64,000 nucleotides of DNA from Plasmopara viticola (Eukaryota; Oomycota; Peronosporomycetes; Peronosporales; Peronosporaceae): assembly GCA_001695595.3 (NCBI GenBank), contig MBPM02000094.1, positions 186,001 to 250,000 of the forward strand. The letters are read 5' to 3'. The position numbers and the translations under genes were made by a program. This document shows, piece after piece, positions 47,721 through 61,400 of the stretch; the first letter of the stretch is position 1, and each line of letters opens with the position of its first letter. Below the pieces are notes generated by a model. It searched no databases, was not told the origin of the DNA, and saw only the letters and a program-made list of their open reading frames with translations.

Positions 47721-47869
47721 TCTGCGAATTCACGGATATTTAGTTTTTTTTAGCATAGCTACGGCTTTGTAATAGTTTTGGCTCATTTATGCTTATTTTA
47801 TAGGGCACAAAAGAAATTTTGAGAACATATATTCTAGCTTTCATTCCATTGTAATTTCACTTCTAATAT

Positions 47870-49990
47870 CATTAGCTCATGGCATAAGTAAATAGTTGTG
47901 GAAGCGGGAGGCCACAAGTCACCCGTGAAGAAAAGACAGACAATCTGCTATCTTCCGGCAGAAGCCGTCGCTTCAGCTGACAGAAAACTGAAGTAAGATA
48001 CACATTTGGAAGTACCTGATTCTCCAATAAGCGATCGTCAGTCCGAAAAATCACGCTTCCTTCGGATTCCACAATTGCATAAGGTAGCCGAGAATGTAAG
48101 GACTTGTGTGACCGGCCAGAGGGTCAAGCTTGCGGCTCAATGCTCGTCCGTACCGGCCGATCGCTGAAGATTATAAGCATCGGCTTCGTCTTTTGCTTGT
48201 CTGAGGTTAATCACAGCACAAACATAGCAGTGTTCATTTCCCACCTAAGCAAGATGGCCTGTTTTAGCCAGTAGAAATAATGAACAAACAGAAAGGCTGT
48301 TAATGGATACAATGTCGATGTCTATATCAAGTCTTTATGAAAGGGTAGCTAGACTGAAAGGTCAATCCTGTCTTCGAAGACACGCTGCAAAGTTTGTGCT
48401 CAGAGGCACCACATCTATGGTTCGAAACGTTTTCAATGATAAAGGTTGCGCTCAACAATAGTTTTCGAGGTTCTATAGCCCTTCCGTTAATTTGTGTCAA
48501 TGCCTTAGGTTTTCGCCAGTCTTTTAAGCCACTTATGCTTTAGAATAAGCAAAACAGATGTTCAATAACCTTGTCCTCTTAAGCCTTTAGAGCGAGCTCA
48601 ATTTTCTTACAAATATAGTTGTCTGACTTTGCAAATGTAATATCGATCGCAAAAGATGCAATTGCATTCGGCCAAGAGAAACAAAAGAAATGCTAGGACA
48701 AACGCAAAAAGAAAGTTAATGAAATGTTAAGTGAAAGTGACATGGGTTGTATTTCAAGCACAATGAGACATCGTTACATTGATCATTTCAAGGCCTAGGA
48801 AAGGCGTGTGTCGGACTACACTACCATTTTTCCAAGACAATGTCGACATACTCGACATTTCAGTCGAGCCATCTTAAGTGGTCTTTCCATCCTTACAATT
48901 CCGATCTCGTATGTTCTTGAAAACACTGCACACACGATCGATCTTGATTAGTACAAGAGGCCTTACGGCGGCTTCTAGTGCTCATAACCACAGCTCAAGG
49001 GCCGAATGTATCGCTTTAAGCGTGCTGTCGATTCTGAAGCTCAATATGAACTGAAGCTACATTTCGACACAGTCCGGAGACCGATCCTATTGCAAAGGTC
49101 ATGGGTCACCTCGTCAGAACTTTGTCTCTTTATCAAGTATTGCAGTGGTCTAAGTGCCGTGAAGAGCCCGCAGCGCAAAGGCTGGGCTTAGCCTCGAGAA
49201 CAAGCGAGTGCTTCTGGTCGCGCTTGAGCTGCTCCCCTCACATAAAAGGCACATGACAGAGGTGAGTGCGGAAGTCTTGAATGACAAAAGGAGCACTCGC
49301 TTTGTGTGTCGTGCTTCGCAAAGCAGGGGCACTCTCACAGGTGTCAAAATCTTTTCTGAAGTGGCGGTTTTCTCCGTCTTACAGGGTTTTGTGAATCATC
49401 TGCAGCAGGATCTGGATTCAAAAGCATCGTGCTCTTAGTACGCTGGCCATAATCTTTGGAAGCACATTGGGATACGGTTGGAGTGCCATTCAAAAAATGC
49501 AAGCTTTCAAATCACCAATTCTCTATCATCCTGGTGCGTTGGAAGCGAGGTCTATCTTCGAAATGTCTTTCTTTGCCCCACCAGGATGATTAACAGCAAT
49601 CAAATCTCTTGTATGTACATTTTTTGTTCGAGGTGGTTTTAATTAAGGCTGTGATACCTCGAAGGCCCACCCATTCTCAAAATAATTTCTCTAGATGATT
49701 TGTGCCGATGAGAATAACTTTTGTAGAATACCTTCAGGCTACTTCTTTTGTAATGACAAGTGCAATTATTAATAAGAGAGTTGATGTGGTGCCAAAAGCA
49801 TTTGCATAGCCGTCGCAAATTTGCACTAGAACACTCTCTAATTTGTGAAGTTTAGTTATGCAAGCAGTGACTTTCAATGACATCTCACGGCGCGCAAAGA
49901 AGACGAGCCTACTGCTTGACCCCATGGCCTGCATCGGATGGGTGGTGCCGTCCAGCAAATCCTTCTCTTTTTCATCTTCTTGTTGATTGT
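47870..49990 (+). mobile_element. Ty3/gypsy copy of the old family, decayed
   Basis: On the plus strand, VRTCVTGQRVKLAAQ at 48090-48140 keeps the integrase CxxCQRVK pattern with Gly for the second Cys. It is followed by a FVFACL-like block, TERLLMDTM near 48290, the GCACCACAT marker near 48405 and the MSTYST equivalent of HPTFYV near 48840. The tail runs to about 49990. Stops occur throughout. Confidence 0.7.
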
Positions 49991-50174
49991 AAAGTGAGTA
50001 GACCTCTTACGTGTTAATGGCTCCGATCACTGATGCCACCCGATGTATGATATGGGTGCTGTTATTATAGGTAATCCTTGGTAAAACAAAGGCATCCCGG
50101 TTCCAAAGATTCTCATTTTGTCATGGGTGAACATGCTTTGCATGTCTTATGAAAAGGGGTGCGCTAGAGCGTTT

Positions 50175-50350
50175 AGTCGTCCTATGAAGTTCGGATCTCT
50201 CGATAAGGCAACATTTTGTCAACTGTGCCTTTAAGCGTCGCAAAGTCATTGTTCGGGTGTTTGCACAGGCTCATTCTCGTTAAATTTCGCAGATCTTCGG
50301 CTGCTGGCCGTAATGAGAAGTGCAATAAATATGTAAGAAGCGCCTCGCAT
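50175..50350 (-). pseudogene. RxLR effector signal-peptide relic (type B)
   Basis: The minus strand from 50350 reads MRGASYIFIALLITASS, a good signal peptide, then SRRSAKFNENEPVQTPEQ and a stop at about codon 35. A shifted frame then gives GTVDKMLPYREIRTS, the equivalent of GTVDEMLPRRILRE of the intact genes, with the RxLR changed to YREI. It lies about 2.2 kb after the end of the relic at 52531, as in the other A-B pairs. No later domain remains. Confidence 0.75.
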
Positions 50351-52530
50351 AATGATGACAAATGACGAGGACGAACAGTATGTGGTCGCTTACGTACACG
50401 AAAAAAACACATATAAATTACCGACTAGAATTATAAGCTTTTGTTTACTTTCTTGTTATAGATGATTGTACGGAATACTTTGTATTACGATAGTAGTGGG
50501 TTATGAGCTAGATTGCTATGTAGTCTCTAATAGAGTCGAGTAAGGTAGAAAATCAAGATAACATTGAGTAAAATGAATCGGTCTTCAAACGCATACGTCA
50601 ATTACCTTAAGATTAAAAATAGGGAAATGCGCTGGAAGTTCTAGATCCGAAAGGTGCTTTGTGGCCCCAATGTACTTGTAAGCCTTTGTATTTAATCCTG
50701 CGCCTGCGTGAAAGTTGACTATTTTAATTCTCGCAAATGGTTCTAGAGGCATAAATAGTCATTTTGCGTTTGTCGAATAAGCGTTTTGCAATACTTAGGC
50801 AACATGCTAGCTATTATGGGTCCGAGAAGACGGCCCTCCCTGCTGCTAAGCAGTCGACACGCGCCACGGAGCTGCGCTCTATGATCAAAGCCTTTCTCGA
50901 GAGGTCAGGTAGCACAGGCCGGTAAGGCTTTTACTTTAGAAAAAGGGGAGCGTGGCGTTCGCTCTCTCTTAAACCGGGCGAGACCACCAGAGACTTTCTG
51001 GCTTAGAGTTAAAAAAATAAGCACTGATGCGGATTTCAAAGCTTCTACAGAGTGGCATTTGACGTGATAATTGTTGTTCTAAGCATCGTGCGCCCCATTT
51101 ATTTTTTTCAACAAATAAGGGGATTTCGATGCAGAAATGCCGCAAAACCACCCTAACTTCTAAGGGATGTCCTAACCTGCCTTCCACTTTGGCAACGACC
51201 AATTTGTCGGTCTTTCAGCTTTCTCTGCCAGTCTTCGCAAAATTCGACTCCCAATACAAAAAAAAAATCAGCTTTGGCAGAACAAGAGTTTTATGTTCTG
51301 GCAGACAATTTGGGTGGCTTACGAGAGTAGGCGGTTCTGTGCCCACTGTTATAATGTGAAAAATCAACCATTCTAACGCTTGACGACTACCGACCCGCGC
51401 ATTCAGACATTTGACTTGCCGCTCCTGGTAGTCGACTCTACAGCTAGCGGATTGACCAAAAGGCGGCAAGAACAAACGCCCTGTCAAAGTGGTAAGCTTG
51501 TGGTTAAAGGTTTTACATTTAGCTAAGCACTTTTTGCATTTGGGCGAAGGGATTGAAAAAATTGTGCGCCTCACGGTGTTGGATCGTCAAGAGCAATTTG
51601 AATAATAATAAATCATTTTTAGCAAAAGCGTCCCTATACATAAGACGGTAAAAGCGCTCGAGGAATTGTCTACTGGAGCGATAATGCTCGAGACAGTCTT
51701 AATGCTGCCATCCCACCATCATCCACAAGAGACGGTCAAGTCTATCGACGTTGTCACACAAGGAAGGCACTTTTAGGACCAAACTTGACGAAGCTACTAG
51801 GGGTGTCGCGAGATGTGAAATACTTTCCGAAAGACCTATCCTATAAAATTGGCCATCATATTCGAGTCGTTTCATTGATTTTTCTACAGCAATAGAAATA
51901 AATTTTAAACCCTGCCTTATAAAATTGATCGCACCGAATAAATCCTAGAGCTTCTAACTACAAACAGTGGTAGCAGCAATCATCGCATTCTCCTTCCCCA
52001 TGCCGCAGCTTTGCTTATGGCCCACAATCGAGCCCAGAGCAATCGCGGTGTGACATTTTTATACAGATCACATCGGTGAAGCGTGAAACTAGAAGTTTCT
52101 ATCGACAGCAAATTGACACTATTTGTCGTGATATTTTTCTGTCAAAATGAGATTTCACGTGGTGTACTAATTTACTCGAATGCAATCAAACTGCTATATT
52201 CCGAAAAATTCCAAAGGCTGCAGCTGTCATGGTGTCAGCACGTTTATAGGATTAGTAGCGCAAAGAGTCAAATGTATCGGCAATGCCAACTATATACTGT
52301 TGATTTAGCACACATTTGAATGCGTCATGCACAGTAAATGTGAATACTACAATTGAAAGCAAACACTTCAAATAAAATGACAACAATGCAGCACACTATT
52401 GCTGTCTGTTAATTTGGCCGCACGATTAATTATGGGACGAGAGGCTTCTCCACTGCACGTCTCGATGTTACTACTCGCACCCTTATTCATGAAGAAATGG
52501 AATTGGATAATTGCTGCTGCCGCCTCTTGA
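50351..52530 (-). repeat. Effector 3' flank and spacer, inverted copy
   Basis: Read on the minus strand it starts with the GTCATGCACAG-type block near 52330, continues with AATGTCACACCGCGATTGCTC near 52040, GACCGTCTCTTGTGGATGATG near 51725 and the CCGCCTTTTGGTCAATCC spacer near 51465, and leads to the type-B relic. These are the same landmarks in the same order as 5627-14822 without the LTR element. Confidence 0.7.
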
Positions 52531-53853
52531 AGTTTAAAGCTTCACGATCCATATTCTGCGTTTAACGTAACGAGGCAGGATTTTGAATAAATTCGGTTGA
52601 CTGTAGCAAAAATCGTAGAATAACTCGTACATGATGGCCAAATTCAAAGAATAGGCGTCTCGAAAGAGCAGTAGATTATCCTGCAACGCTAAAATCGTCT
52701 CCCTCAGCACTCTGGTCAAATCTAATTTCAACGCTGGCTTTAGATTTGTTCCACATTCTGTTTTTCTGCCAGAGCCATTTGAGTATCTGAAGCATTTAAA
52801 CCGTCTCTTGCAAATTTTGATGAAACGGCAGGTTGAAAGCTTCGAGAAATGCCGCGTGGACTATTCCTCCCTCTTTATTTATCTCGACATCGCTCGGCAG
52901 ATAAAGTAGACTGCGCGTATTTTCGGCCTTTCCATTTTCAAGAATGCTTTGACAATTCGACACCTCGGGACGCGCCAATTCGTCAGTGTCTCCGCGCATG
53001 TGCAGCAACTGCCCATCCCAATGTGAATGTAACTCGTTCGGGTGTTTGTTCATGCCAATTTCTAACGCCTTCGGAGCGACCAGCTGGTTATTAAGTTGTA
53101 TATCAGAAGAGACGACGTTACTCGTAGATGGACTTAACGACGCAGGTCGAAAGTCGTGTCGCTTTATAGTGTCTGCGGCATTTAACATGATGGTTGTCTT
53201 CTCCTTCTTGTTCAATCTTTTTGCCAACAAGGATGCCACGTTGCTTCCCACCGACACTTTGTATTCTTTTGGTTTTCGAAGAGCATGCAGTGCTTGTCCA
53301 CCCCATCAGTAGGCGTCGGGTCAGTCGGCTGACGTTTGCTGTTCCTAATCTCCACTTCGTCAAGGTGTTTGATCGCACTCCTTGCAGCGATATTCACAAT
53401 GACAGTCGGTGCTTCAATCTTCGCTCTTTTTGCTGGCACATCGCTCGCCTCCAACACTTTATGTTTTCTTGGCCTAGGCAGAGCAGGCAGTACTTCTTAA
53501 CGCACATTGATGTGCGTCGGGTCGATGCGTTGGAGCTTACTAAATAATTTCAATAACAAAGGGTCTAGTTCTTCATGGGCTTTGATTGCCTCTGCAGCTC
53601 TCGCAATCACAGCTTCTGCATCCGTCCTCACCACACCGGCCGTTTCAAAGATAGCCTTTTTAACGCTTGTGAGGGAAACTCGAACATATGTTCTTCAGCG
53701 CCCGCGTTGACCGGCAACTTGTCTCTGGGGTCACGATTTTCTCGAAATACTCGCCTTGGTAACATTTAATCGACTGGCCTGATCAAGTTCTGCAGCTATT
53801 TGGCTGCTAGCCGTGACGAGAAGTGCAAGAGCCATGTAAGAAGCGCCGCGCAT
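52531..53853 (-). pseudogene. RxLR-dEER effector relic (type A), nearly full length
   Basis: It starts MRGASYMALALLVTASSQIAAE, identical in most positions to the intact signal peptides. Soon after QA a deletion and frameshift occur; the RxLR site has become RVFR and EER has become EEH. Module 1 is shortened by an internal deletion after NIAARSA. Module 2 and much of the C-terminal domain (VHAAFLEAFNLPFHQ, MYELFYDFCYSQPNLF) remain in two further frames. Pieces are at 53731-53853, 53212-53457, 52796-53257 and 52534-52731. No functional effector is expected. Confidence 0.85.
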
Positions 53854-54269
53854 GGTGATGACCAACGAAAAAATTTCCAATAGTACCGATTTTCCGGTAT
53901 ACGATACTAAAGCCAAAGTGCTGTACAGTACGTGGTCGCATACATACACACAGAGTATACATTAGGCAACACAATTTTCGAAATAGAAACTATCAGTTAG
54001 TGCTTATATGCATTTATTCTTGCAGCACCTGATATACCGGTCCATTATCACCATTTTTTCAAGTCTGAATTATAAATCAAGCTCCGTTTAATGGAACAAA
54101 AACATACCGTAGGTCGTCGCCATCAATCATATCGCTATCGACAATGTCAGGATCGAAAATTACCTTGCGTATCGCAACGTTAGCAAGGTGGTACATCTTT
54201 CCTCACAACTTATTATACATTTACTAGGCATTATCCATCGCCCTCGTTTTTCATGTAATCAAATACGCA
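53854..54269. other. 5' region of the relic, nothing recognised
   Basis: AT-rich sequence without open frames of note. The short stretch next to the ATG matches the leader of the other copies (GTCATCACCATG on the minus strand). Confidence 0.35.
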
Positions 54270-56150
54270 GCGATAAGGGCAACCGTTCGGCCGAGTCTCT
54301 CTCTTTAATGACCTAGATAATTTCGGAAATAGTCGTTCCAGCTTCCACAGATGCATCTTTAACAAAGTTGATCTCTGTGCCTAAGTTTGCGCCTAACAAA
54401 GGTTGTGCCTGTAGCGAAGGTTGCGTCTACAAATAATGCGGCTGCAACAAAGATTGCTCTTGTGCCATGGAAAAAAGTTTACAGTGAACGTAAATTGCGG
54501 AAAGCCGCTCAGTTCAAAAAGGATCCTCAAGAGCTTATCACTTTGTCGCTGCAAGGAGTGCAAACTCACCAGCCAACCACCCAACCCTAGCAAGAGTGCT
54601 AAGACGTCAGGAGCTCGGGATCCTTAGGATCAAATAACCTAGTAAGTTGTCTTACATGAAATGTCGATTGCGTCGACATTCTTTGGAAAGGATGATGTCG
54701 TACACTGACCCATGCATTCCCAAGTCCACGAGCGTTTTCAATGTGACGATGCTCCATTGTGCTTGAAAATACAAAACTTGCACTTTAGCAGTAGGTTTGT
54801 CGCATTCATCAATCCCATATCACTTTTGATATATTTGAACTTTGATTTACGTGTTTGTCCTAGCGTTTCTTTTGTATGTCTTGAACAATTGCAATCGCAT
54901 CCTTGCTCTCTTGATTGTATTTAGCTGACTTTTGGCAAAGACGGATAATACGTGTTTGAAAGGATATTGGGCTCACTACAATTGCTCAGGAAGATAAGGT
55001 TTTTTTAGCCTCTCTTCAACGTATTTTAAAAGGATTTGTGCTTAAAAAATTGGCGGAAAATTAGATATTTATTTAACGATGTAAGAAAACTGTAGATGCA
55101 TGGACCGCATTGCTGAGCGCAAGGTTAACCTTTGTAACTTCTTTGACTCGCGAATGTGGCGCCCTAGAATGCAGCGTGTTTTTGAGGACAGGTCTGACCT
55201 TTCTGTCTCACTACCTTTCTATAAGTGGTATGCTGTAAATAATAGTAAGCGAGTTTTCAACAGTTGAAACAGCATTTGAAAAGACGCAATAGTAACATTA
55301 TTGACACTATCGCGTTTGGAAGGCCACTATATTTCGACGTTGTTTTTGTCAAAAGCCTTTCTGTTTATCTATCATCCATACTGGCTAATACATGTGCAAG
55401 ATGCACTATCTTCCTGGGATAGCACAAGAACACCGCTATGCCCGTATTGCCATCAATTGCGGACAAGCCAAAGACAAAGTTGGTGCTTATGAACTTCAAT
55501 ACTTAGCCAGTGCTGACAAACTCAGTAGAAGAGTCAGACATATAAGCTGCATTACTTACTCTTTGGCAGGTCGCACAGGTCCTCACATACTTGGCCACCC
55601 TCTTGTACATGTAGGATCGTTGACACCAAAGAAAATATTTTTTTGCCTAAACGACCGCTAATTTAAACACCAGGTGCCTCCAAAAGTATATGTCTATTTA
55701 ATTTAAATCGGTAACTCGGACTGAATCTACCGAATTTTCCCTGTAAGGAGATCTCTGTCAAGGTGCAAGCCACCGACTTTGGCCTCTGTGACTGCGATGA
55801 TATCGCATGAATTAACACCCATTTTGAATCTGTTCGTCAATAAATGTTTGGTTGTCAGCTAAACTCATAAGCTGGTCTACTCGCAAGCGCGTTGGCAAAT
55901 ACATTGAGCTCGTCAGACTTGTATGCAGAGCAAATATATCAATAAGTTGCTAAAACTGAGACCCGGGAGATGCGAAAGATCTAACAAATATGCTTTCCAT
56001 GGCACGTATTTTCTCGTCGTGTGTGTAGTAGTTCTACTCCTTGTTCCTAAGCTGTCCGAACGTGACTCGTCGTAACCGGTGGAGGATAGTTAGGCCACAA
56101 AGTACTCTGTCGAGCAAAAGAGTAAAGAAGGCCACGATGCAATTTTAATC
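54270..56150 (-). mobile_element. Ty3/gypsy copy of the old family, decayed
   Basis: On the minus strand from the right: a block near 55740-55800 matching 22190-22260, the integrase region near 55530-55600, the FALNNAVH-region marker GGCGCCACATTCGCGAG near 55150, the HPTFYV equivalent near 54690, and the AGTTFV block at 54380-54470. It is frameshifted throughout. Confidence 0.65.
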
Positions 56151-58499
56151 TTATATATCAGGTGCCTGTGCCGTTCGCTCTCTCTCTTTTCTGATCGACC
56201 TGGCTAAATGTTGGGACTCACACGTGAAAAGCCTTCACCAAAGTGTTACATACACATAAAGTTACAATTAAGAACAACGTTTTTTCTGGTGGAATTTAAG
56301 TTTTGCAAGCGTTCATAATTTCTTGCCTGCAAGCAATGTTGGCGCGGACTAATTGAATATATATACATGAAGTTTGGCTCTACATCGCCAGTGCGCCACT
56401 ACATAAACAAGTCGAGGCGATTGTAAAGCTCACTTCTTAAGAAAAATATACCGCGACGATCCGAAAGACTTACGGAATCGCTCTTCTTAGAGGGGTATAG
56501 ACACGGGCAGGCTTTTTTTCCTTTAAAATGTTTGAATTGGTCACTTTTCCGTTCTTTCGATCTCAGTGAAGCATGTTCATAGATCCACTGACTCGGGTTC
56601 AGTGTCAATGTACGTAACAGCTGCCGATCAAAGCAACATCCGCTGCCGTGACGATGTCACACGATCCGTTGACTCCGACGAGGGCTAAAAGGGGATATTT
56701 GACTTGCCTTAGGGTTTTGAGGATTACTGACAGAAGTTTACGCTCAGAGTCAGCAAGAGCTGAGAGATGGCTCTTATATAAGGGAGACCTAAGCTCCCAT
56801 GATGGAGATCAATTTATATACAATATAAGACTTTTGCTCTTGAGGGCTTGATTGTCATAAGAAACTCGGTATTGTTAATTTGCTGAATATCTGTACGCGC
56901 AAGCGTACGAGGGCACGAACATGCATTTCGAGTCTGGTGTGTCACCGAGTCCGCGCATCAGTAAGCGATCGCGGTCAGCCAAAATTGGTTGATCGATTTT
57001 CAGGAGATAGCAACAGGAATAAGCTAACTTCTTTCCGACTAGTCAGTGAAGCAGATAAGATTATTCCAAATAAACGGAAAGACAACCCCAGCTTAAAGTT
57101 GAATATTTCAAAAGCACAAATTTATTTTTTCCTTGACGTGGGAAGCATTGCTAGTTTTCTAGGCATGCCGTGGCTGGAACAGCACAGATTACGGATGTTT
57201 GCGGGAGCAAGAACATTAAGGCCGAGTGACTAATTCAGCGTTATAAAAGATCATTTAGTCTATTTTTCACCCCTATTGATATTTTAAAAAGCCCGGGAAA
57301 GCAAACGTCCGTGTTGAACATGGGAGGTATTAAAAGTATTGATATGTCCACAATTCCCAACACCAAGCTCCGCTGGCAGTACACGACGACAAGATGACAT
57401 TTCTCTATAGATAACGTACTGCCTTGGGTGGGTCACCAGCTGCGTGTAGCAAAGTTTTTGCAAGCGGGTTAAATAGGTCCGCAAGCCACTGTGGGGACTT
57501 AGAGCCAATTGTGAGTAATTAAGCTGTGTGAGGAAATAATTTAGGTCCGCAAGATAAGTAAACTAAGGACCGCGTGTTTCGTTATCACAGAGAAAGTGTA
57601 ACATAGCTACGCTTCAAAGTGGAGATGCGATAGAGAAAGGATCTTTTGTTGTCGTGTTTGACTTGTATCTGACGGATAGACTTGTTCCAGTAAATGTTAT
57701 TAATTCCATTCACGTCAAGTACACTCTAGTTGAGTGCACCGCCAGAGGTGTCATAGTTTCTAAAGCTCGATGATGTCAAAGCTTCTATATTCTTGACTGG
57801 AGTTTAGTCAAAAATATCATACATGTAGAGATGAAATCTTATTTCAATAATAAAATGAATTCACTATTTTTGACCAAGATGCCTTAGATCGACTCTATAA
57901 GCAGGGTACGTTTCACCTTAAATAAGATATCCTGAAGAATCCCAATATTACGGCAAAATCTTTTGCGAAGTATGCTTGAATGTGCTGCGAGGCGCGGGAT
58001 TGATCTCGTGCCTCTTACGAAGAGCTAAATCATTGGGTGAAGACCTCAGACATAAAAGCAGTATGAACTCATTGATGTCTGATATACCAGAAAGCGAAAG
58101 GATGGCATAGTGCAGAGGTTGAAATCCCCGCATTTGACATCAAGGTTTTGTGCTAAAAGTAGACAAAAGTGGCGACTATTACATACTGATGGTATTAAGA
58201 ACAATTGCTGAACCAGTTAAATAAAGGACGTGTCGACCAGCAAAGTTCACGTTGCATAGTGCATAATTAAAAGCTGTTTAATATAGAGTCGGGTTTGCCC
58301 TTTACGGCGGTAAGTACATTGAACGTTTGCTATAAATTTGTTTAGTGAGGCTACAAGGTCTGAAGAATGCCTTGATAATCTGGTTGCGCAGAATTTATGA
58401 CCATTACAGGCGCTCCATAGACATATATTTGCAACATATTCGTTCATACTCGCTCCGATAAAAATTAGCCGGCTTGGAGACCTATTTGGGTCATCTGGG
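56151..58499. other. Unassigned stretch
   Basis: A 117-codon plus-strand frame at 56880-57233 (rich in Arg/Lys, no domain) and a few shorter frames are present. On the minus strand at 57948-58133 GFQPLHYAILSLSG resembles the core of an ankyrin repeat, but one weak match is not enough to call a gene. Nothing else is recognised. Confidence 0.3.
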
Positions 58500-61400
58500 G
58501 CTGATCTGGAGCCCCAATATCGACGAAGGTATATTTGCTACGAAGGCAATGAAAAAGTTCACGGCTGCTTTCTAAGCAGCCATGGGGCTGAAGCAGACAT
58601 TTAAAAAATAGGAGTCGTCTCATCTTGGTCTACGCCACGCTTCAAAAAAAATTGGAACCAGATGCTCCTAGTCAAATATTTGCACGGAAACAGTGCCGGC
58701 TAAGCGGGTCCTTTAAGCTTTAAACAAAATGCATTAAAAAGTTCTGAGAAAAGCAGCACGAGACAAAGACGCTTCGCGTCAATCGAGATGCCTCCCATTG
58801 TACTATCAAATCCGTGTTAGCGCTATTGAGACTTGATAAAGACAAGACATCGCTCTCCAGGTCGGGCGGCAAGGAACTGCCAAATAGAGCGACCCCTCTA
58901 TGTCAAAGAACTACTTGCCGTATGGGACATATTTCTGGGTCTTAGTTTTAGCAGATTCTATTTACTCTGGATACCAGCAAACTTAATGTGTTTGCCGACG
59001 CGTTTTCGAGCAGACCAGATTATGATTCAGCTTAGAAACGCAGAGTTAATATTTTTATTGGAAAGAAATGTTAACGGGTGGCTGTTTTTGCAATTTCATT
59101 GCAGTCAAAGATGCCAAAGGCGAGCGGCTAATGTCTTGACAGAGGTTACAGCCGCGTTGTGATGAGTAGACATACAAACTGCTATCTCTTAGGATGGATC
59201 TGGCAGGTCCGATCCGAGTCGTTAAATAAAAGGACAGAGAATAGAAGTAGAATATACTTTTGGAGGCACCTTATGCTCCAATAAGCGATCGATGGGCCGA
59301 GATAATGCTTTTACCTCGTTTATTACAATTTTTTATGTACAAATGATTGGCCGAGTATGTGAGGATCTGCACGACCTGTCAGAGAGTCAAGCTCGCGGCT
59401 CAACGTCGGCTCCTTTTAACGATCCTGTCAGTACAGGCCGATTGGTGAAGCCTATACGGATATACTGTGCCCTTGGACTGCTTAAAGATTATGGCAACAC
59501 GGTATAGCGTTGTTTGTGTGCCGCCTAAGCAAGATTGTACATTTAGCACCTGTCCTAGCCAGTATACATAATAAACAAAAAGAGGCTGTTAATTAATACA
59601 ATGTCAAATATAATGACCTTTCAGACAAAATGGTGTCAATTAAGCAACCGCAATTGACTCTTGCGCTTGTCAAGCACTGTGCCAATTAATGAACCCGCTA
59701 TTGATGCCTACAGCAATATCATTTACGAAAAGGCAGTAAAACGAAACGAGCAATCCTGTCCTCGAAGACACGATTCAACGTATGTGCTTTGAGGCGCCAT
59801 ATTCACGGACCAATGAGACTTTAATGGTTAAGTTTGCTCTCACATCTACACCCTTTGTACACCTCTTTGTTGATACCCGAGACTTCCCGAACACTTGAAG
59901 TGAGCTCAATTTTCTAACAAAAAATAGCGATAACTATACGCCAAAAAGTCAGCTAAAAATAACTAAATGGACAAGGTTGCGATTACATACGCCAAAGACA
60001 AACTAAAGAAATGCTTTGGTAATTTAGGGAAAGAAAACTCAAACGTTAATTCAAAGTGGTATGGGATTGGTGCGTTAGTTTTGTAATTTCAAGCACAATT
60101 GAGTACCGGTATTTTAACTCTCTCGAACTAGATAATTCATGGGTCAGCGTACAGCAACATCCATCGACAATGTCGACGCACCCAACATTTCATTTGAAAC
60201 ATCTTACGAGACATTTTTATTCTTAAGATCCCGAGCTGTTGAGGCTTTAAAACATTTTTGAAGTGCCGTCTGTGCGATCGATCATACTGAGAAGATTAGT
60301 ACGGGTGGCCTTCTGGCATCATTACCACCACCTTTTACAGCTTAAGAGCGGTGTGTATCGCTTTGAGCCCCCGTTCGACTTTGAAACTCGACGATTAATG
60401 AGGCTACTTCTTGACACAGTTCGGGGAACTCAAGCTGAGATCGATTTAGCTAGGTCATACGGTCAAAAGAGTTTGTCTCGTCCTTAAGGATTGCAAGAGC
60501 TGACGGTTGTCATGAAGAGTCCGCGGCCTGGCTGCTGGGACTAATTTCGAGGATGATATCAAGCGCGGACATTTGGTCCCGCAGGAGCTTCCACTTTCGC
60601 ATAAAAGACGCATAAATGAGAAGAGAGCGACCTCCTCCGGCGATTTCTTACTGCCAAAAGTGCACCATTTGTCCGAGCCGTGCATTGCAAAGAAAAGGCG
60701 CTTTTACGGGCGTCGAAAGCTTTCTATTTAGTGGTGCAAATCATCTGCTTTACAGGTTTTCGTGGGGGCCACTGGCCATCTACGACACAATCTGATTTTA
60801 AACTTCGTTCGCTGGTCGTGGCCTTTTTGGTCGCGCATTAAGATACGGTAGGAGTGATCATCGAAAAAAAATGAATTTTTACCGCTTTGCTTGGCACCAT
60901 ACCAAAACTGAGGCATCTTGAAGATGAGCTCTTTCCAAACCACCAGGTAATTAATAACACACTGTGCTCCCGTACGTAAAGCTCTTCGCCCAATGTGGTT
61001 GTATATTCAGTCGTAATACCCTGAAAGCCTAAAGGCTCACTCATTTTCAGAATAGATAATCAAACGAATTGTGGTGATAGGACGTTTTCCTGTAGGCTAC
61101 CCTTGTTTTCAGACTTCTGTTTACGCCAAGTGAATCATCAAAAAGACAGATTGACGCGGTGCAAAAAGCATGCCGTAAAATTATACTAGGATAATGTCCT
61201 ATTTCTGAGCGAACTTCCGTTACGCAAAGAGTGGCTTCCACAACATCCTCGCGGCACGCGAAGTGGACAAGCATACTGTATGATTCCAAGATCTGCATCG
61301 ATAAGGTTCTATTGCCTTCTCATCCCCATTCGACCTTTTGTTCGACGAGTGACAAGACCTTTTAGATGACGGTGAGCTGTGACTCCGGTCACTGGATGAA

